Positions 15,720 to 23,852 of a DNA stretch of 64,000 nucleotides are shown here, piece after piece. Every line of letters starts with the position of its first letter. Position 1 is the stretch's first letter. The stretch covers positions 248,001 through 312,000 of the forward strand of contig CAWDWM010000012.1 in the NCBI GenBank assembly GCA_963806015.1, given 5' to 3'. The position numbers were made by a program, and so were the translations under genes. Below the pieces are notes generated by a model, which was not told where the DNA came from, made no database searches, and worked only from the letters and a program-made list of their open reading frames with translations. The stretch is from JAOPZW01 sp963806015 (GTDB lineage Bacteria > Actinomycetota > Thermoleophilia > Solirubrobacterales > Solirubrobacteraceae).

Positions 15720-17290
15720 CCGCGGCGCATCGCCCGCAGCCAGCGGCCGGTCACCCGCAGCAGCGCGAAGCCGTCGCGGCGCCACGCGCGCTCGCGGTCG
15801 CGGTCGCGCGCGCTGCGCAGGCCGGCGACCGCGCGCGCGGCGCCGACGAGCGCGCCGTCGTAGGGGAACCACCACACCGGGCGCCCGATGGGCGGGTCCC
15901 AGGTCACGACGCGCGGCTCGGCGCACGTGCGCAGGGCGATCGCTCCGCGGGCGCGGCCGATCCCGGCGCCGCCGACGCCGCCCCACGGGATCTGCGGGGC
16001 CGAGCGCGCGACCAGGTGGTCGTTCATCCACACCATCCCCACGCGCAGCTCGCGGGCGATGCGCGCGCCCTTGTAGCGGTCGGCCGTCCACACCGACGCG
16101 CCGAGGCCGAGCGTCACCGCGTTGGCCCGCGCGATGGCCTGCTCCTCGGAATCGACGGCCTCGACCACGAGGACGGGCCCGGGCACCTCCTCGCGGGCCA
16201 GGCGCATCGTGTCCGTGACGCCGCTGAGCACCGTCGGCGCGTAATGGGCTCCCTGCAGCGTGCCGCCGCAGTGCAGCGTCGCGCCGACGGCGACGGCCTC
16301 GTCGACCAGCGCCCGCACGCGCTGGGCGCGGCCGCGGGCCACGAGCGGGCCGACCGACGTGGTCGGATCGGCGGGGTCGCCGACCGGCAGTCGCCGCGCC
16401 GCGTCGATCACCCCGGCGAGGAAGCGATCGTGGACCTGCGCGACGCACAGCGCGCGCTCGAGCGATCCGCCGCACTGCCCCGCGTTGGCGAACGCGGCCC
16501 ACGTCGCGCCGCGGACCGCGCGCGGCACGTTGGCGTCGGCCAGCACGAGCATCGCGTCCTTGCCGTCGAGCGCGAGCACCGAGCGCTTGAGGCCCCGCGC
16601 GCAGGCCTCGCCGACCTCGCGGCCGGCGCGCGCGGAGCCGGTGAAGCGGATCTGCGCGACGGGGGCGGCGACGAGCGCGGCGCCGGTGTCGGTGTGGCCG
16701 TGGACGACCTGCAGCAGTCCCTCCGGCAGCCCGGCGCGGGCGAAGACGCGCGCGATCCGCTCGCCGCACAGCGGCACGTGCGGCGAGGGCTTGAGCACCA
16801 CGCCGTTGCCGGCCATCAGCGCCACCGCGACGTCGCCCAGCGGCGTGGCGAACGGCTCGGGCGCGGGACCGAGGACCCCGACGACCCCGAGCGGCTCGTA
16901 GCTCCAGCGCCCGCGCTTGACCGGGTGCTGCGTGCGCGAGAAGGGGATCCGCTCCCCGGCCAGGATCGCGGGCCCGTGCTCGCCCAGCCATTGCAGCGTC
17001 TCGACCGCGGCGAGCAGCTCCATGACCTCGACCTCGGCGCGCGCGCGGCCCTGCTCGGCGACGACGAGGTCGGTCAGCTCGTCGAACTCGTCGATGACCG
17101 CCTGCGCGGCGCGGACCATGTAGCGCGCGCGGTCGGTGAGGCGCAGCATCGCCCACAGCGGCTGCACGCTCGCCGCCTCGTCCACGGCGGCGGCGACGTC
17201 GCGCGGCCGCGAGACCGCCACCGCGCCCAGGCGCCCGCCGGTGGCCGGGCTGAAGGACTCCAGCAGGGGAGCGGCTGCGGTCGCCTCCAC
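15716..17290 (-). CDS. aldehyde dehydrogenase-fold protein lacking catalytic residues
   Basis: A protein of 524 residues spanning the full ALDH fold, including VVLKPSPHVPLCGER, IRFTGSARAGREVG and WGGVGGAGIGRARG. The three catalytic positions are altered. The oxyanion Asn motif (usually PWN) reads PAPEP. The general-base Glu of ELGGK is Ala240 in LALDGK. In the nucleophile motif the usual A-C/V-C order is NAGQCGGSLER, putting Gly274 at the Cys position with Cys273 one residue early. The active site therefore looks dead or repurposed. The GTG start is 12 bases downstream of rarA. Length and composition look normal, so it is not a decaying pseudogene. Confidence 0.8.
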   Translation of the reverse strand: MEATAAAPLLESFSPATGGRLGAVAVSRPRDVAAAVDEAASVQPLWAMLRLTDRARYMVRAAQAVIDEFDELTDLVVAEQGRARAEVEVMELLAAVETLQWLGEHGPAILAGERIPFSRTQHPVKRGRWSYEPLGVVGVLGPAPEPFATPLGDVAVALMAGNGVVLKPSPHVPLCGERIARVFARAGLPEGLLQVVHGHTDTGAALVAAPVAQIRFTGSARAGREVGEACARGLKRSVLALDGKDAMLVLADANVPRAVRGATWAAFANAGQCGGSLERALCVAQVHDRFLAGVIDAARRLPVGDPADPTTSVGPLVARGRAQRVRALVDEAVAVGATLHCGGTLQGAHYAPTVLSGVTDTMRLAREEVPGPVLVVEAVDSEEQAIARANAVTLGLGASVWTADRYKGARIARELRVGMVWMNDHLVARSAPQIPWGGVGGAGIGRARGAIALRTCAEPRVVTWDPPIGRPVWWFPYDGALVGAARAVAGLRSARDRDRERAWRRDGFALLRVTGRWLRAMRRG

Positions 17291-17302
17291 GGGGAGGCGA
17301 GG

Positions 17303-18598
17303 CTACCGCCCGCGCGCGCGCCGGATCTCCTCCAGGCGCTCGCGCAGCGCGGCCTCGGCCTCGTCGGGCGTGTAGAAGCGCTCGCCGGCCACGCTTTCCG
17401 GGGCGAGCTCTTGATCGGAGAGGTGGCCGGGGCGGTCGTGGGGATAGTCGTAGCCGACGCCGCGGCCCAGCCGCGCCGCCGCGTTGTAGCCGGCGCTCTG
17501 CAGGTAGGGCGGAGGGGGCTTGGCGCCGTGCTCGCGCACGTGCTCGCGGGCGGCGCCGATCGCCTTCTTCGCGCTGTCGGACTTGGGGGCGAGCGCGAGG
17601 TAGATCGCGGCCTGGGCGAGCGCGAACTGACCCTCGGGGAGGCCGACGTGCTCGACCGCCTGGGCCGCCGCCACCGCCACCTCGAGCGCGCGCGGGTCGG
17701 CGTTGCCGATGTCCTCGGAGGCGAGGATGATCATGCGCCGCACGATGAAGCGCGGGTCCTCGCCCCCCTCGAGCATGACCGCCAGGTAGTACAGGCCGGC
17801 GTCGGGGTCCGAGCCGCGCGTGGCCTTGATCCAGGCCGAGATCGTGTCGTAGTGGCGGTCGCCGGTCTTGTCGTACGTCAGCGCGCGGCGCTGCAGCGCG
17901 TCCTGCGCCGCGTCGAGCGTCACCCGGCCGTGAGTGCGGAACGCGAGGTCGAACGCCGCGAGCGCCGTGCGAGCATCGCCGCCGGCGCGCGCGGCCAGGA
18001 AGGCGAGCGCGTCGTCATCGGCCTCGGCCTCGAGCCGCTCGGCGGCGCGGCGCAGGACGACCTCGATGGCGCTCGCCAGCAGCGGGAGCAGCTCGTAGAT
18101 CTGGCAGCGCGAGAGCAGCGCCGAGTTGACCTCGAAGTAGGGGTTCTCCGTCGTGGCGCCGATGAGCGTGACGAGGCCCTCCTCGACCGCGGGGAGCAGC
18201 GCGTCCTGCTGGGCCTTGTTGAAGCGGTGGATCTCGTCGAGGAAGAACACCGTCGGCTCGGCCAGCCGGCGGCGGTGCTGGGCGCGCTCGAGCACGTTGC
18301 GCACCTCCGCGCGACCCGCCTCGACCGCGCTGAGCTCCTCCAGCGCTGCGTGGGCCGCCGCGGCCACGATCCGGGCCAGCGTGGTCTTGCCCGAGCCGGG
18401 CGGCCCGTAGAGGATCATCGAGTGCGGCCGGCCCTGCTCGATGGCGACGCGCAGCGCCGAGCCCTCGGCCAGCAGGTGCTCCTGGCCGACGACCTCCTCC
18501 AGCGACTGGGGTCGCAGGCGCGTCGCCAGCGGGCGTGCCAGGGCGTCCGCGACGGAGCGCCTCGGCTCGGCCTCGCCGGCATCGAAGAGCGAGTTCAT
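17303..18598 (-). CDS. rarA: replication-associated recombination protein A (RarA/MgsA AAA+ ATPase)
   Basis: A protein of 431 residues. It starts MNSLFDAGEAEPRRSVADAL, then PLATRLRPQSLEEVVGQEHL, Walker A GPPGSGKTT, Walker B FFLDEIHRFNKAQQDALLP, sensor 1 GATTENP and the arginine-finger region SRCQIYELLPL. The C-terminal tetramerisation part contains the family segment PPPYLQSAGYNAAARLG. RarA acts at stalled replication forks. The ALDH-like gene starts 12 bases after its stop, so the two probably share a transcript, although no functional link is evident. Confidence 0.95.
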   Translation of the reverse strand: MNSLFDAGEAEPRRSVADALARPLATRLRPQSLEEVVGQEHLLAEGSALRVAIEQGRPHSMILYGPPGSGKTTLARIVAAAAHAALEELSAVEAGRAEVRNVLERAQHRRRLAEPTVFFLDEIHRFNKAQQDALLPAVEEGLVTLIGATTENPYFEVNSALLSRCQIYELLPLLASAIEVVLRRAAERLEAEADDDALAFLAARAGGDARTALAAFDLAFRTHGRVTLDAAQDALQRRALTYDKTGDRHYDTISAWIKATRGSDPDAGLYYLAVMLEGGEDPRFIVRRMIILASEDIGNADPRALEVAVAAAQAVEHVGLPEGQFALAQAAIYLALAPKSDSAKKAIGAAREHVREHGAKPPPPYLQSAGYNAAARLGRGVGYDYPHDRPGHLSDQELAPESVAGERFYTPDEAEAALRERLEEIRRARGR

Positions 18599-18663
18599 GG
18601 CTCCTATTGTTCCTCGCGCGCCGGTGGAGCACGCGCGGGCAGGCCGTGTCGTAGCCTGGGGCG

Positions 18664-19968
18664 ATGGCCGAAGACCTCGAGCGCGAGACGACCGAGCTGC
18701 TCCAGCGCCTGGTGCAGGCCAACACGGTCAACCCGCCTGGCAACGAGCGCCCGGCGCAGGAGCTGCTCGCCGGCCTGCTGCGCGACGCGGGCTTCGAGGT
18801 CGACCTGCTGGGCCGCACCGAGGAGCGCCCCAACCTGGTGGCGCGCCTGCGCGGGACCGGCGACGGGCCGACGCTGTGCCTGCTGTCGCACATCGACACC
18901 GTCCTCGCCGACCCGGCCGAGTGGCAGCGCGACCCGTGGTCGGGCGACGTCGTCGACGGCGAGCTCTGGGGTCGTGGCGCGCAGGACATGAAGTCGCAGA
19001 CCGCGGCCGAGGTCACCGCTGCGGTGGCGCTCGCGCGCTCGGGGTGGCGCCCCGCCCGCGGCGACCTGCTCGTGGTCTGCGTGGTGGACGAGGAGACCGG
19101 CGGCGGCGAGGGCGCCATGTGGCTCACCGAGCATCACCCCGACGCCGTGCGCTGCGACATGCTCCTCAACGAGGGCGCCGGCGCGGTCTTCCCGTTCGGC
19201 GACGAGCGCGTCTACGGCGTGTGCGTGGCCGAGAAGGGCGTCTTTCGCTTCACGGTGACCACCGACGGGGTCGCGGGGCACGCCTCGACGCCGAAGATGG
19301 GCGTCAACGCGCTGCTGAAGATGGTCCCCTTCCTGCAGGCGATGGGCGAGCGCCAGCCGCCCTACGACGTCACCGAGACGCCGCGGGCGCTGCTGGCCGC
19401 GCTCGGCCTCCCGCTCGACGGCGATCCCGCGCCGGTGCTCGACGCGCTGCGCGAGCGCGACCCGATCCTCGCGGTGATCGTCGAGCCGATGCTCGGCGTC
19501 ACGCTGGCGCCGACGCGCATCTTCGCCTCCGAGAAGATCAACGTGATCCCCTCGCGGGCCACCCTGGCCGTCGACTGCCGCACGCCGCCGGGCATGGAGG
19601 AGGCCGAGGTCCGGGCCCGCATCCAGGACGTCCTCGGCACCAACGGCTACGCGCTCGAGTTCTCCGAGAAGGTCGTCGGCAACTCCTCGCCGCCCGACTC
19701 GGCGCTCATGGATGCGCTGCGCGGCTGGATCGCACGCGAGGACCCCGAGGCGCGCGTGGTGCCGACCATGCTGCCGGCCTTCACCGATTCGCGCACCTTC
19801 CGCGCCGCCTTCCCGGAGTGCGTCGCCTACGGCTTCTTCCCACAGCGCGAGATGAACCTCTATGAGACCTCGCCGCTCGTGCACTCGCGCGACGAGCGCA
19901 TCGCGACGGCCGACCTCGGGTTCGCCGCGCGCTGTTACCGCGACGTAGGCAAGGAGCTGCTGGGATGA
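18664..19968 (+). CDS. M20 family metallopeptidase (ArgE/DapE/acylase type)
   Basis: A protein of 434 residues. The di-metal ligands are visible: His in LLSHIDTV, bridging Asp in GRGAQDMKSQ, the Glu pair in VVDEETGGGEG, and a late His in PLVHSRDERI. The dimerisation domain (AEKGVFRFTVTTDGVAGHAS) is present. Members remove acyl or amino-acyl groups from small substrates such as N-acetylornithine or succinyl-diaminopimelate. The exact substrate is not determined, and no arginine or lysine genes are adjacent. It overlaps the YqhQ-like gene by 4 bases. Confidence 0.9.
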   Translation: MAEDLERETTELLQRLVQANTVNPPGNERPAQELLAGLLRDAGFEVDLLGRTEERPNLVARLRGTGDGPTLCLLSHIDTVLADPAEWQRDPWSGDVVDGELWGRGAQDMKSQTAAEVTAAVALARSGWRPARGDLLVVCVVDEETGGGEGAMWLTEHHPDAVRCDMLLNEGAGAVFPFGDERVYGVCVAEKGVFRFTVTTDGVAGHASTPKMGVNALLKMVPFLQAMGERQPPYDVTETPRALLAALGLPLDGDPAPVLDALRERDPILAVIVEPMLGVTLAPTRIFASEKINVIPSRATLAVDCRTPPGMEEAEVRARIQDVLGTNGYALEFSEKVVGNSSPPDSALMDALRGWIAREDPEARVVPTMLPAFTDSRTFRAAFPECVAYGFFPQREMNLYETSPLVHSRDERIATADLGFAARCYRDVGKELLG

Positions 19969-20759
19969 GCGAGAAGCCCGAGAAGCTGCGCCTCGGCGGG
20001 ATGGCCCTGCGCAACGGCCTCCTCGTCCACGGCCCCACCAAGTGGGCGGCCGCCATCCGCGACGGCGACGGCGCCATCGCGGTCGCCTCCGGGCCCAAGC
20101 CGCGCGTGCGCGGCCGCGGCCAGCGCCTCCCCGGCGTGCGCGGCGTGGTCCGCCTGGGCGAGGCGGTGGCCGTGATCCCGCTCGTCAAGCGCGCGCTGCC
20201 CGAGGCGCGCCTGCCCTTCCAGGACGCCACCGTCGCCGTGGCGATGGGGGCCACCGCGCTCGCCGGGATGGCGCTGCGCCGGCGCACGCGCGGGATCGGC
20301 GGCGAGGCGGCGCTGGCGGCGCTGTCGCTGGCCCCGTCGCTCATCGCCCTGCGCGGCGGCGATCTGGCCGCCTACCACGGCGTCGAGCACAAGGCGATCG
20401 GCGCCTACGAGCAGGACGCGGCCGACGCGCGCGACGCCACCAAGGAGCACGACCGCTGCGGCTCGCACCTGATGGCCCCACTGCTGGCCGCCAACCTGGC
20501 GGGCACCGCGCTCCTGCGCTCGGTGGTCGAGCGCCCGTCGCCGCTGGCGGGCGCCGCGGTGCAGCTCGCTTCGATCGGCGCCGCGGTCGAGGTCTTCGCG
20601 TGGTCCGAGCGCCATGGCGACACCGCCACCGCCCGCGCCCTGCGCCGGCCCGGCCACGAGCTGCAGCGGGTGCTCGGCACCCGCGAGCCGACCGAGGAGC
20701 AGCTTGCGGTCGGCCGCGCCGCGCTGGCCGAGATCCTGCGCGCCGAGGGCAGTAGCTGA
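19965..20759 (+). CDS. DUF1385 family membrane protein (YqhQ-like)
   Basis: A protein of 264 residues. It has the DUF1385 signatures GGMALRNGLLV at the N-terminus, AAYHGVEHKAIGAYE in the middle and HDRCGSHLMAP, with about four transmembrane helices. The family is widespread in Gram-positives and of unknown biochemical function. In many genomes it is adjacent to peptidase, prfA or rpmE genes. Here it is coupled to the M20 peptidase gene upstream. The conserved His and Cys residues suggest metal binding, which is my inference. Confidence 0.85.
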   Translation: MSEKPEKLRLGGMALRNGLLVHGPTKWAAAIRDGDGAIAVASGPKPRVRGRGQRLPGVRGVVRLGEAVAVIPLVKRALPEARLPFQDATVAVAMGATALAGMALRRRTRGIGGEAALAALSLAPSLIALRGGDLAAYHGVEHKAIGAYEQDAADARDATKEHDRCGSHLMAPLLAANLAGTALLRSVVERPSPLAGAAVQLASIGAAVEVFAWSERHGDTATARALRRPGHELQRVLGTREPTEEQLAVGRAALAEILRAEGSS

Positions 20760-20813
20760 GTCACCCGGCCCGCTGGGGCTGGAGGATTCCGCTGCGCTGC
20801 CGATACACCAGAC

Positions 20814-22463
20814 GTGGGAGCTGCATCGACCCTGCTTGCGGTCAGCGACGGCGCCGCGGAGGCACGCCAGCGTGTCCTGGAGGCCGCTGCCGGCCTGCAT
20901 GACGCTCTGCTCGCGCTGACCCCGGTGCCGCCGGCCCCCGGCGTGCTCGAGCGCATCCGCGACTTCGCCAACAACTGGCAGGCCGTCTTCGCGATCCTCT
21001 TCATGGCCCTGCTGCTCGCGGTGCTGTGGCGGACGCTGAAGCTGATGCCGCAGACCAAGCCGGTCGAGCTCAAGCCCGAGGCCAACCTCGAGGTCGGCTG
21101 GGAGGACATCGCCGGCGTCGACGAGGCGAAGGCCGAGCTGCGCGAGGTCGTCGAGTTCCTGCGCGAGCCCAAGCAGTTCGAGCGCCTGGGGGCGACCGTG
21201 CCCAAGGGCGTCCTGCTGCACGGGCCCCCGGGGACGGGCAAGACGCTCCTGGCCAAGGCGGTCGCCCACGAGTCGGGCGCGCACTTCTTCTCGCAGTCGG
21301 CGTCGTCGTTCGTGGAGATGTTCGCCGGCCTGGGCGCCGCGCGCATCCGCCGCCTGTTCCGCGAGGCGCGCAAGGCGCAGCCCGCGATCATCTTCATCGA
21401 CGAGCTCGACGCCGTCGGCGCGCGCCGCGGCACGGACAACAACTCCGAGCGCGAGCAGACGCTCAACCAGCTGCTGGTCGAGATGGACGGCTTCTCCTCC
21501 TCGTCGGAGGGGCGCGTCGTCGTCATGGCCGCCTCCAACCTGCTGGACAAGCTCGACCCCGCCCTGCTGCGCCCCGGGCGCTTCGATCGCCAGGTCTTCG
21601 TGTCGCCGCCCGACCTCAAGGGACGCGAGCGGATCCTGCGCGTGCACACCGCCAACAAGCCGTTGCGCGAGGACGTCGACCTCTACGTCGTCGCCCAGCA
21701 GACGAGCGGCCTCACGGGCGCCGACCTGGCCAACATCTGCAACGAGGCGGCGATCTTCTGCGGGCGCCGCAAGGGCCACGCCGTCTCGCGCGAGGACTTC
21801 GACAACGCCCTGGAGCGCGTCATCGCCGGCGTGCAGTCCTCGACCACGCTCAACGCGCACGAGCGCCGCGTGGTGGCCTTCCACGAGGCCGGCCACGCGT
21901 TGTGCCGCGAGCTGATCGACGGCGTCGACCGCGTGCACAAGATCTCGATCGTCCCGCGCGGCAGCGCGCTGGGCTACGTCGTCAACCTGCCCGACGAGGA
22001 CTCCTATCTGAAGACCCGCGACGAGCTCGTCGACCAGATGACGATCCTCCTCGGCGGCCGCGTGGCCGAGCAGGTCGTGTTCGGCGCGGTGACCACCGGG
22101 GCCGCGAGCGACCTGCAGCGCGTGGAGGAGATCACCCACGCGATGATCCACCAGTACGCCATGGGCTCGGGCGACGCGCCGCAGGCGGCGCTCAAGGACC
22201 AGGCACTGTCGGACCTCACGCGCCGGATCCGCGACGAGGAGCAGCGCGAGCTGGCCTTCGAGGCGCACCGCGGGGCGTGGGATCTCATCACCAAGCACCG
22301 CGAGCTGCTGGACCGCATCGCCGGCGAGCTGCTCGAGAACGAGACGCTCGAGCGCGGGCAGATCGACCGCATCATGGAGGGCGTGCCGCGCCTGGAGCGC
22401 CGCAAGCCGCTCCCCGAGTTGCGCGTCGCCGCCTCGGAGAAGCAGGCGCCAGCCGCCGACTAG
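20814..22463 (+). CDS. FtsH-type AAA+ zinc metalloprotease with a single N-terminal membrane span
   Basis: A protein of 549 residues. One transmembrane helix (about residues 58-78, WQAVFAILFMALLLAVLWRT) is followed by the AAA+ module. Walker A GPPGTGKT is at 137-144, Walker B is IIFIDELDA, the pore loop region reads FVEMFAGLGAAR, and the second-region-of-homology sequence is DPALLRPGRFDRQ. The protease has HEAGH at 357-361. Canonical FtsH has two spans enclosing a periplasmic domain; here the first span and that domain are missing. The GTG start is uncertain because no Shine-Dalgarno is near, but no open extension long enough to supply a second span is evident. It degrades membrane or short-lived proteins. 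Confidence 0.88.
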   Translation: MGAASTLLAVSDGAAEARQRVLEAAAGLHDALLALTPVPPAPGVLERIRDFANNWQAVFAILFMALLLAVLWRTLKLMPQTKPVELKPEANLEVGWEDIAGVDEAKAELREVVEFLREPKQFERLGATVPKGVLLHGPPGTGKTLLAKAVAHESGAHFFSQSASSFVEMFAGLGAARIRRLFREARKAQPAIIFIDELDAVGARRGTDNNSEREQTLNQLLVEMDGFSSSSEGRVVVMAASNLLDKLDPALLRPGRFDRQVFVSPPDLKGRERILRVHTANKPLREDVDLYVVAQQTSGLTGADLANICNEAAIFCGRRKGHAVSREDFDNALERVIAGVQSSTTLNAHERRVVAFHEAGHALCRELIDGVDRVHKISIVPRGSALGYVVNLPDEDSYLKTRDELVDQMTILLGGRVAEQVVFGAVTTGAASDLQRVEEITHAMIHQYAMGSGDAPQAALKDQALSDLTRRIRDEEQRELAFEAHRGAWDLITKHRELLDRIAGELLENETLERGQIDRIMEGVPRLERRKPLPELRVAASEKQAPAAD

Positions 22464-22475
22464 ACTCAGGGCGCA

Positions 22476-22886
22476 ATGTTCGCCCGGGTCGACCACATCG
22501 GCGTCGCCGTCGAGGATCTCGATGCCGCGATCGCCCTGCACGAGCAGGCCTACGGGATGGCCGTGGCCCATCGCGAGGTGGTCGACGAGCAGGGGGTCGA
22601 GGCCGTGCTCCTCGACGTGGGCGAGAACCACGTCGAGTTGTTGCGCCCGCTGAGCGAGGACACGCCCGTCGGGCGCTTCCTGGCCAGCCGCGGGCCCGGG
22701 CTGCATCACGTCGCCTACCAGGTCGCCGATGTCGATGCCGCGCTGGCCGCGCTGCGCGAGCGGGGCCTGCGGCTCATCGACGAGCAGCCGCGCACCGGTA
22801 TCCGCGGCTCGCGCGTGGCCTTCCTGCATCCCGCCGCGTCGGGCGGCGTGCTCACCGAGATCGTCCAGCCGCCGGAGGAACACTGA
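22476..22886 (+). CDS. mce: methylmalonyl-CoA epimerase
   Basis: A VOC-superfamily protein of 136 residues: FARVDHIGVAVEDLDAAIAL, GENHVELLRPLSEDTPVGRF, RGPGLHHVAYQV and GVLTEIVQP. Metal ligands His7, His in LHHVAY and Glu in LTEIVQ are present. It interconverts (R)- and (S)-methylmalonyl-CoA in propionyl-CoA metabolism. It starts 12 bases after the FtsH-type gene and is followed 4 bases later by a small gene, so it is part of a plus-strand operon. The mutase is not in the window. Confidence 0.93.
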   Translation: MFARVDHIGVAVEDLDAAIALHEQAYGMAVAHREVVDEQGVEAVLLDVGENHVELLRPLSEDTPVGRFLASRGPGLHHVAYQVADVDAALAALRERGLRLIDEQPRTGIRGSRVAFLHPAASGGVLTEIVQPPEEH

Positions 22887-22890
22887 CACC

Positions 22891-23112
22891 ATGGCTCAGC
22901 GCATCAGCATCGGCTTTCAGGCCAGCGCCCCGCTCGCCCTGCGAGTGACCGACGAACAGCTCGCCAAGCTCAACGCCGCCCTCGGCGGCGAGGGCTGGCA
23001 CGAGGTGGAGGCGGAGGACGGTTCGGTGAAGCTGAACCTCGCCCACGTGCTCTGGGTGCGCACCGAGAGCGACGAGCATCGCGTGGGCTTCGGGATCGCC
23101 TCCACCGGTTAG
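22891..23112 (+). CDS. small hypothetical protein, faintly DUF3107-like
   Basis: A protein of 73 residues starting MAQRISIGFQASAPLALRVT and ending VGFGIASTG. The pattern of an N-terminal beta strand (ISIGFQ), a helix beginning TDEQLAKLNAAL and later strands with LWVRTE resembles the small actinobacterial DUF3107 proteins. The match is weak and by eye only. GGAGG lies about 15 bases upstream of the ATG. It directly follows mce and is probably co-transcribed with it. Function unknown. Confidence 0.65.
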   Translation: MAQRISIGFQASAPLALRVTDEQLAKLNAALGGEGWHEVEAEDGSVKLNLAHVLWVRTESDEHRVGFGIASTG

Positions 23113-23354
23113 GCGATGGAATAAAAGCCCGGGCGGCCGGCTCGTTGGGGGTGTGAGATCAACCACGCTTGCCGCAGACCCGCGAGCAGCTGCGCCAGGT
23201 GCGCAAGGTCACGCGCGCCTATCGCGACGTCGAGGTCGCGAAGGCCGCCGGCTCTTCGCCGCGTGGAACCCGCGGCGTGCACTGCCCGCGGGCTAGGCGC
23301 CGCCGCTTCGCGCTTCGCGGGCGAGGCGCGTGTCACGACGCCCATGCCCATATC
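23113..23354 (+). pseudogene. possible gene remnant upstream of the PAP2 gene
   Basis: Between two plus-strand genes, the frame from about 23169 reads LPQTREQLRQVRKVTRAYRD and then VEVAKAAG, before turning into Arg-rich, shadow-like sequence. The TRAYRDVEVAKAAG segment resembles the repeat-like start of secreted actinobacterial proteins with an alternating aromatic/AKAAGY pattern. No good start codon, signal peptide or continuation is present. A palindrome (CCCGCGG at 23270 with its complement about 10 bases on) follows. I think this is a decayed gene fragment; it could also be untranslated leader of the PAP2 gene. Confidence 0.3.
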
Positions 23355-23852
23355 GTGGGGGAGGTGCACCCCCTGGCCCGCACCGACCTGCGCCTGTACC
23401 GCCTCGTGCGCTCCGCGGCCCGGCCGCCGGCGAGCGAGGCGGTCGGTCGCTTCTCGCGCCTGGGCGAGCACGCCGCGCTGTGGTTCGCCCTGGGCGCCGT
23501 GGGGGCGCTGGTCGACCGACCCCGGCGCTCGGGCTGGCGGCGCGGCGTCGTGGCCGTAGGCGCGACCTACGCCGTCAACACGGCGATCAAGGCGGTCTTC
23601 GGGCGCCGCCGCCCGGCGCAGGCCGACCTGCCCGCGCTCATCGCCACCCCGACCGGCCTCAGCTTTCCCTCCGCGCACGCCTCGACGTCGTTCGCTGCCG
23701 CCCGCGCGTATGGGCGCCTGCTGCCCGCCGCGCCGCTCTACGCGACGGCGGCGGCGATGGCGTGCTCGCGGGTCTACCTCGGCGTGCACTACCCCTCCGA
23801 CGTCGCCGCCGGGGCGCTGCTCGGGCTGGCCATGGGAAGCGCGGCGCGATGA
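23355..23852 (+). CDS. PAP2 family phosphatase
   Basis: A protein of about 165 residues with the three phosphatase motifs: KAVFGRRRP, SFPSAHAST, and SRVYLGVHYPSDVAAG. Together these give the Lys/Arg/His catalytic set of type 2 phosphatidic acid phosphatases. Several helices are hydrophobic, so it is membrane-associated and probably acts on lipid phosphates such as undecaprenyl diphosphate or phosphatidylglycerophosphate. The start is uncertain: GTG at 23355 or 23364; upstream in-frame sequence lacks homology. The stop overlaps the ychF start by 4 bases. Confidence 0.82.
   Translation: MGEVHPLARTDLRLYRLVRSAARPPASEAVGRFSRLGEHAALWFALGAVGALVDRPRRSGWRRGVVAVGATYAVNTAIKAVFGRRRPAQADLPALIATPTGLSFPSAHASTSFAAARAYGRLLPAAPLYATAAAMACSRVYLGVHYPSDVAAGALLGLAMGSAAR

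Noticed and set aside
16016..18991. A 991-codon plus-strand frame over the ALDH-like and rarA genes
   Set aside because: Antisense shadow; the opposite strand encodes both genes with family motifs.
19935..22892. A 985-codon open frame antisense to the YqhQ-like, FtsH-type and mce genes
   Set aside because: Composition is repetitive (V/L/D/H/R) and spans three real genes; no family pattern.
23109..23789. Minus-strand ORF across the PAP2 gene
   Set aside because: Antisense of a gene with all three PAP2 motifs; composition is Arg/Gly/Ala-rich.
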